A stretch of DNA of 64,000 bases. Origin: Candidatus Hydrogenedentota bacterium. Its GTDB lineage: Bacteria > Hydrogenedentota > Hydrogenedentia > Hydrogenedentales > JAEUWI01. The stretch lies in the NCBI GenBank assembly GCA_016791475.1, contig JAEUWI010000047.1, positions 1 through 64,000 on the forward strand, written 5' to 3'. A model generated the notes under the pieces. It was not told the origin of the DNA and ran no database searches. It was given only the letters and a program-made list of their open reading frames with translations. The position numbers and the translations under genes are program-made. This document shows positions 62,861 to 64,000 of the stretch, in pieces; position 1 is the first letter of the stretch; each line of letters begins with the position of its first letter.

Positions 62861-64000
62861 ATGGCACAGTCCATCCTCATCACCGAAGACGACCGCGTTC
62901 AGCGGGAGATTATCGGCGACATTCTTTCTCAATCGGGCTACGAGGTAACCGCAAGCGAGTCTGCGGAGAAGACGCTGGACATACTCAAAGAGCAGGGTTT
63001 CGAGTTGCTCCTGACGGACATGCGGATGCCGGGACTCGACGGCCTGGAATTGCTGCGCCGCGCGAAACGGCTGCGCCCGGAGCTGGAGGTGGTGGTGATG
63101 ACGGCCCACGCGACCATCCGCACGGCGGTGACGGCGATGAAGGAAGGGGCAATCGACTATCTGGAGAAGCCCTTCGACAAGGACACGCTCCTCCACGTGA
63201 TCAACCGAGCCTTGGAGCGCACCAGCCTTCAGAAAGAGAACCGGCAACTTCGTGAGCTTGTTACCCGGAGCGTTTCGCTGGGCAGCATCATTGGCGAAAG
63301 CCCCGCGATGCAGGCGGTGTTTGAGCGCACGGCGAAGGCGGCCCGGGTGAACAGCACGGTGCTGATCCTGGGCGAATCGGGCACGGGCAAGGAAATGATC
63401 GCCCGCCACATTCACTTCGAGGGCAGCCGCCAGAAGAAGCCCTTTGTGGTGGTGAATTGCGCGGCCATCCCCGACAATCTTGTGGAGTCCGAGTTGTTCG
63501 GCCACGAAAAGGGCGCATTTACCGGCGCCGATGCGAGCCGGCCCGGCAAGTTTGAGGACGCCAACACGGGGACGCTTTTTCTCGACGAAATCGGCGATAT
63601 GCATTTGGAGTCTCAGGCCAAGCTGTTGCGGGTGCTGCAGGACGGCGTGGTGGAGCGGGTCGGCAGCAGCAAGACGCGCCAGGTGGATGTGCGCGTGATT
63701 GCGGCGACCAATCGAGATTTGCGCGAGCGCGTGGAGCGGGGCGAGTTTCGTGAGGATCTCTATTTCAGGCTCGAAGTGCTGCCGGTTTATCTTCCGCCGC
63801 TCCGCGAGCGTATCGAGGATCTGCCGCTGCTGATCAAGCACTTCCGCGAGAAATTGAGCGCGAAGATCGGAATCGAAGCGCCGCAGGTGGGCCCCGAAGT
63901 GGTGGACGCCTTCCGCCGCTATCGCTGGCCGGGCAACGTGCGGGAGCTGGAGCATACGTTGGAGCAGTTGTTTATTCTCGCGAACGACGACGTAATCACA
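62861..64000 (+). CDS. Sigma-54-dependent response regulator (NtrC family), 3' part outside window
   Basis: 380 codons visible, cut off by the window end. AGGAG precedes the ATG at 62861. A receiver domain (1-120) has phosphoacceptor Asp53 in LLTDMRMPG. The AAA+ domain has Walker A GESGTGKE (171-178), ELFGHEKGAFTGAD with the GAFTGA sigma-54 loop, and a GTLFLDEIGDM Walker B. RRYRWPGNVRELEHT starts the last visible part; the DNA-binding HTH lies outside. It likely activates genes from -24/-12 promoters in response to the adjacent kinase. Confidence 0.95.
   Translation, partial: MAQSILITEDDRVQREIIGDILSQSGYEVTASESAEKTLDILKEQGFELLLTDMRMPGLDGLELLRRAKRLRPELEVVVMTAHATIRTAVTAMKEGAIDYLEKPFDKDTLLHVINRALERTSLQKENRQLRELVTRSVSLGSIIGESPAMQAVFERTAKAARVNSTVLILGESGTGKEMIARHIHFEGSRQKKPFVVVNCAAIPDNLVESELFGHEKGAFTGADASRPGKFEDANTGTLFLDEIGDMHLESQAKLLRVLQDGVVERVGSSKTRQVDVRVIAATNRDLRERVERGEFREDLYFRLEVLPVYLPPLRERIEDLPLLIKHFREKLSAKIGIEAPQVGPEVVDAFRRYRWPGNVRELEHTLEQLFILANDDVIT

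Overview
The window is GC-rich bacterial chromosome from a diderm. It carries an LptE-like lipoprotein, a BamD-like protein, a complete Mla-type phospholipid transport operon and a PagL-like lipid A deacylase. Planctomycete-style traits also occur: a WD40/PDZ-bearing Ser/Thr kinase, a large secreted BACON-repeat protein, many dispersed hairpin repeats and recurring intergenic phrases. The mix suits a PVC-neighbour or Candidatus Hydrogenedentes-like lineage. That placement is inference; there is no rRNA here to confirm it.

Layout. 1-73: 3' end of a group II intron (domains V and VI). 0.2-3.1 kb: two convergent multi-pass membrane proteins resembling GT-C glycosyltransferases. 3.2-5.3 kb (minus): HigBA-type toxin-antitoxin pair, ScpA and YraN. 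5.4-10.9 kb (plus): BamD-like protein, LptE, HolA, a zinc-ribbon membrane protein and a secreted protein. 11-13.3 kb (minus): rfbD-rfbB with a terminator, then a 58-residue peptide gene with a Gly-Gly leader look. 13.6-16.7 kb: HAD phosphatase, cyclic-nucleotide-binding protein, Tat-exported TIM-barrel protein and an Mrr-like nuclease. 16.9-22.1 kb: an AT-richer 1160-residue repeat protein bracketed by inverted copies of an ~86-bp element, then a 95-bp tandem array. 22.2-24.1 kb: atypical transketolase.

24.4-32.0 kb (plus) is the most interesting region. A phosphatase (FHA-GAF-PP2C), an anti-sigma-type kinase and a STAS protein run directly into MlaE, MlaF, MlaD (with a 4 x 30-residue repeat), a PqiC-like lipoprotein, an unknown membrane protein and a PagL-like enzyme. 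This suggests a lipid transporter controlled by partner switching, with the STAS protein possibly acting as MlaB.

32.4-38.1 kb: ftsK, a RodZ-like gene, pgsA, alr and a YacP-like NYN nuclease (division and envelope). 38.2-45.4 kb (minus): MFS transporter, kinase-WD40-PDZ protein and an unknown 430-residue protein. 45.7-55.8 kb (plus): ftsH, folP, glmM, pdxJ, tilS, hpt, a GspF/PilC-like protein and a parvulin isomerase. 55.9-64 kb: a 55-residue small protein (minus), ferredoxin, the BACON surface protein, family-4 uracil-DNA glycosylase and an NtrB/NtrC-like pair cut off by the window end.

Several dispersed repeat families occupy the intergenic spaces. I saw no rRNA, tRNA, transposase gene or CRISPR array.
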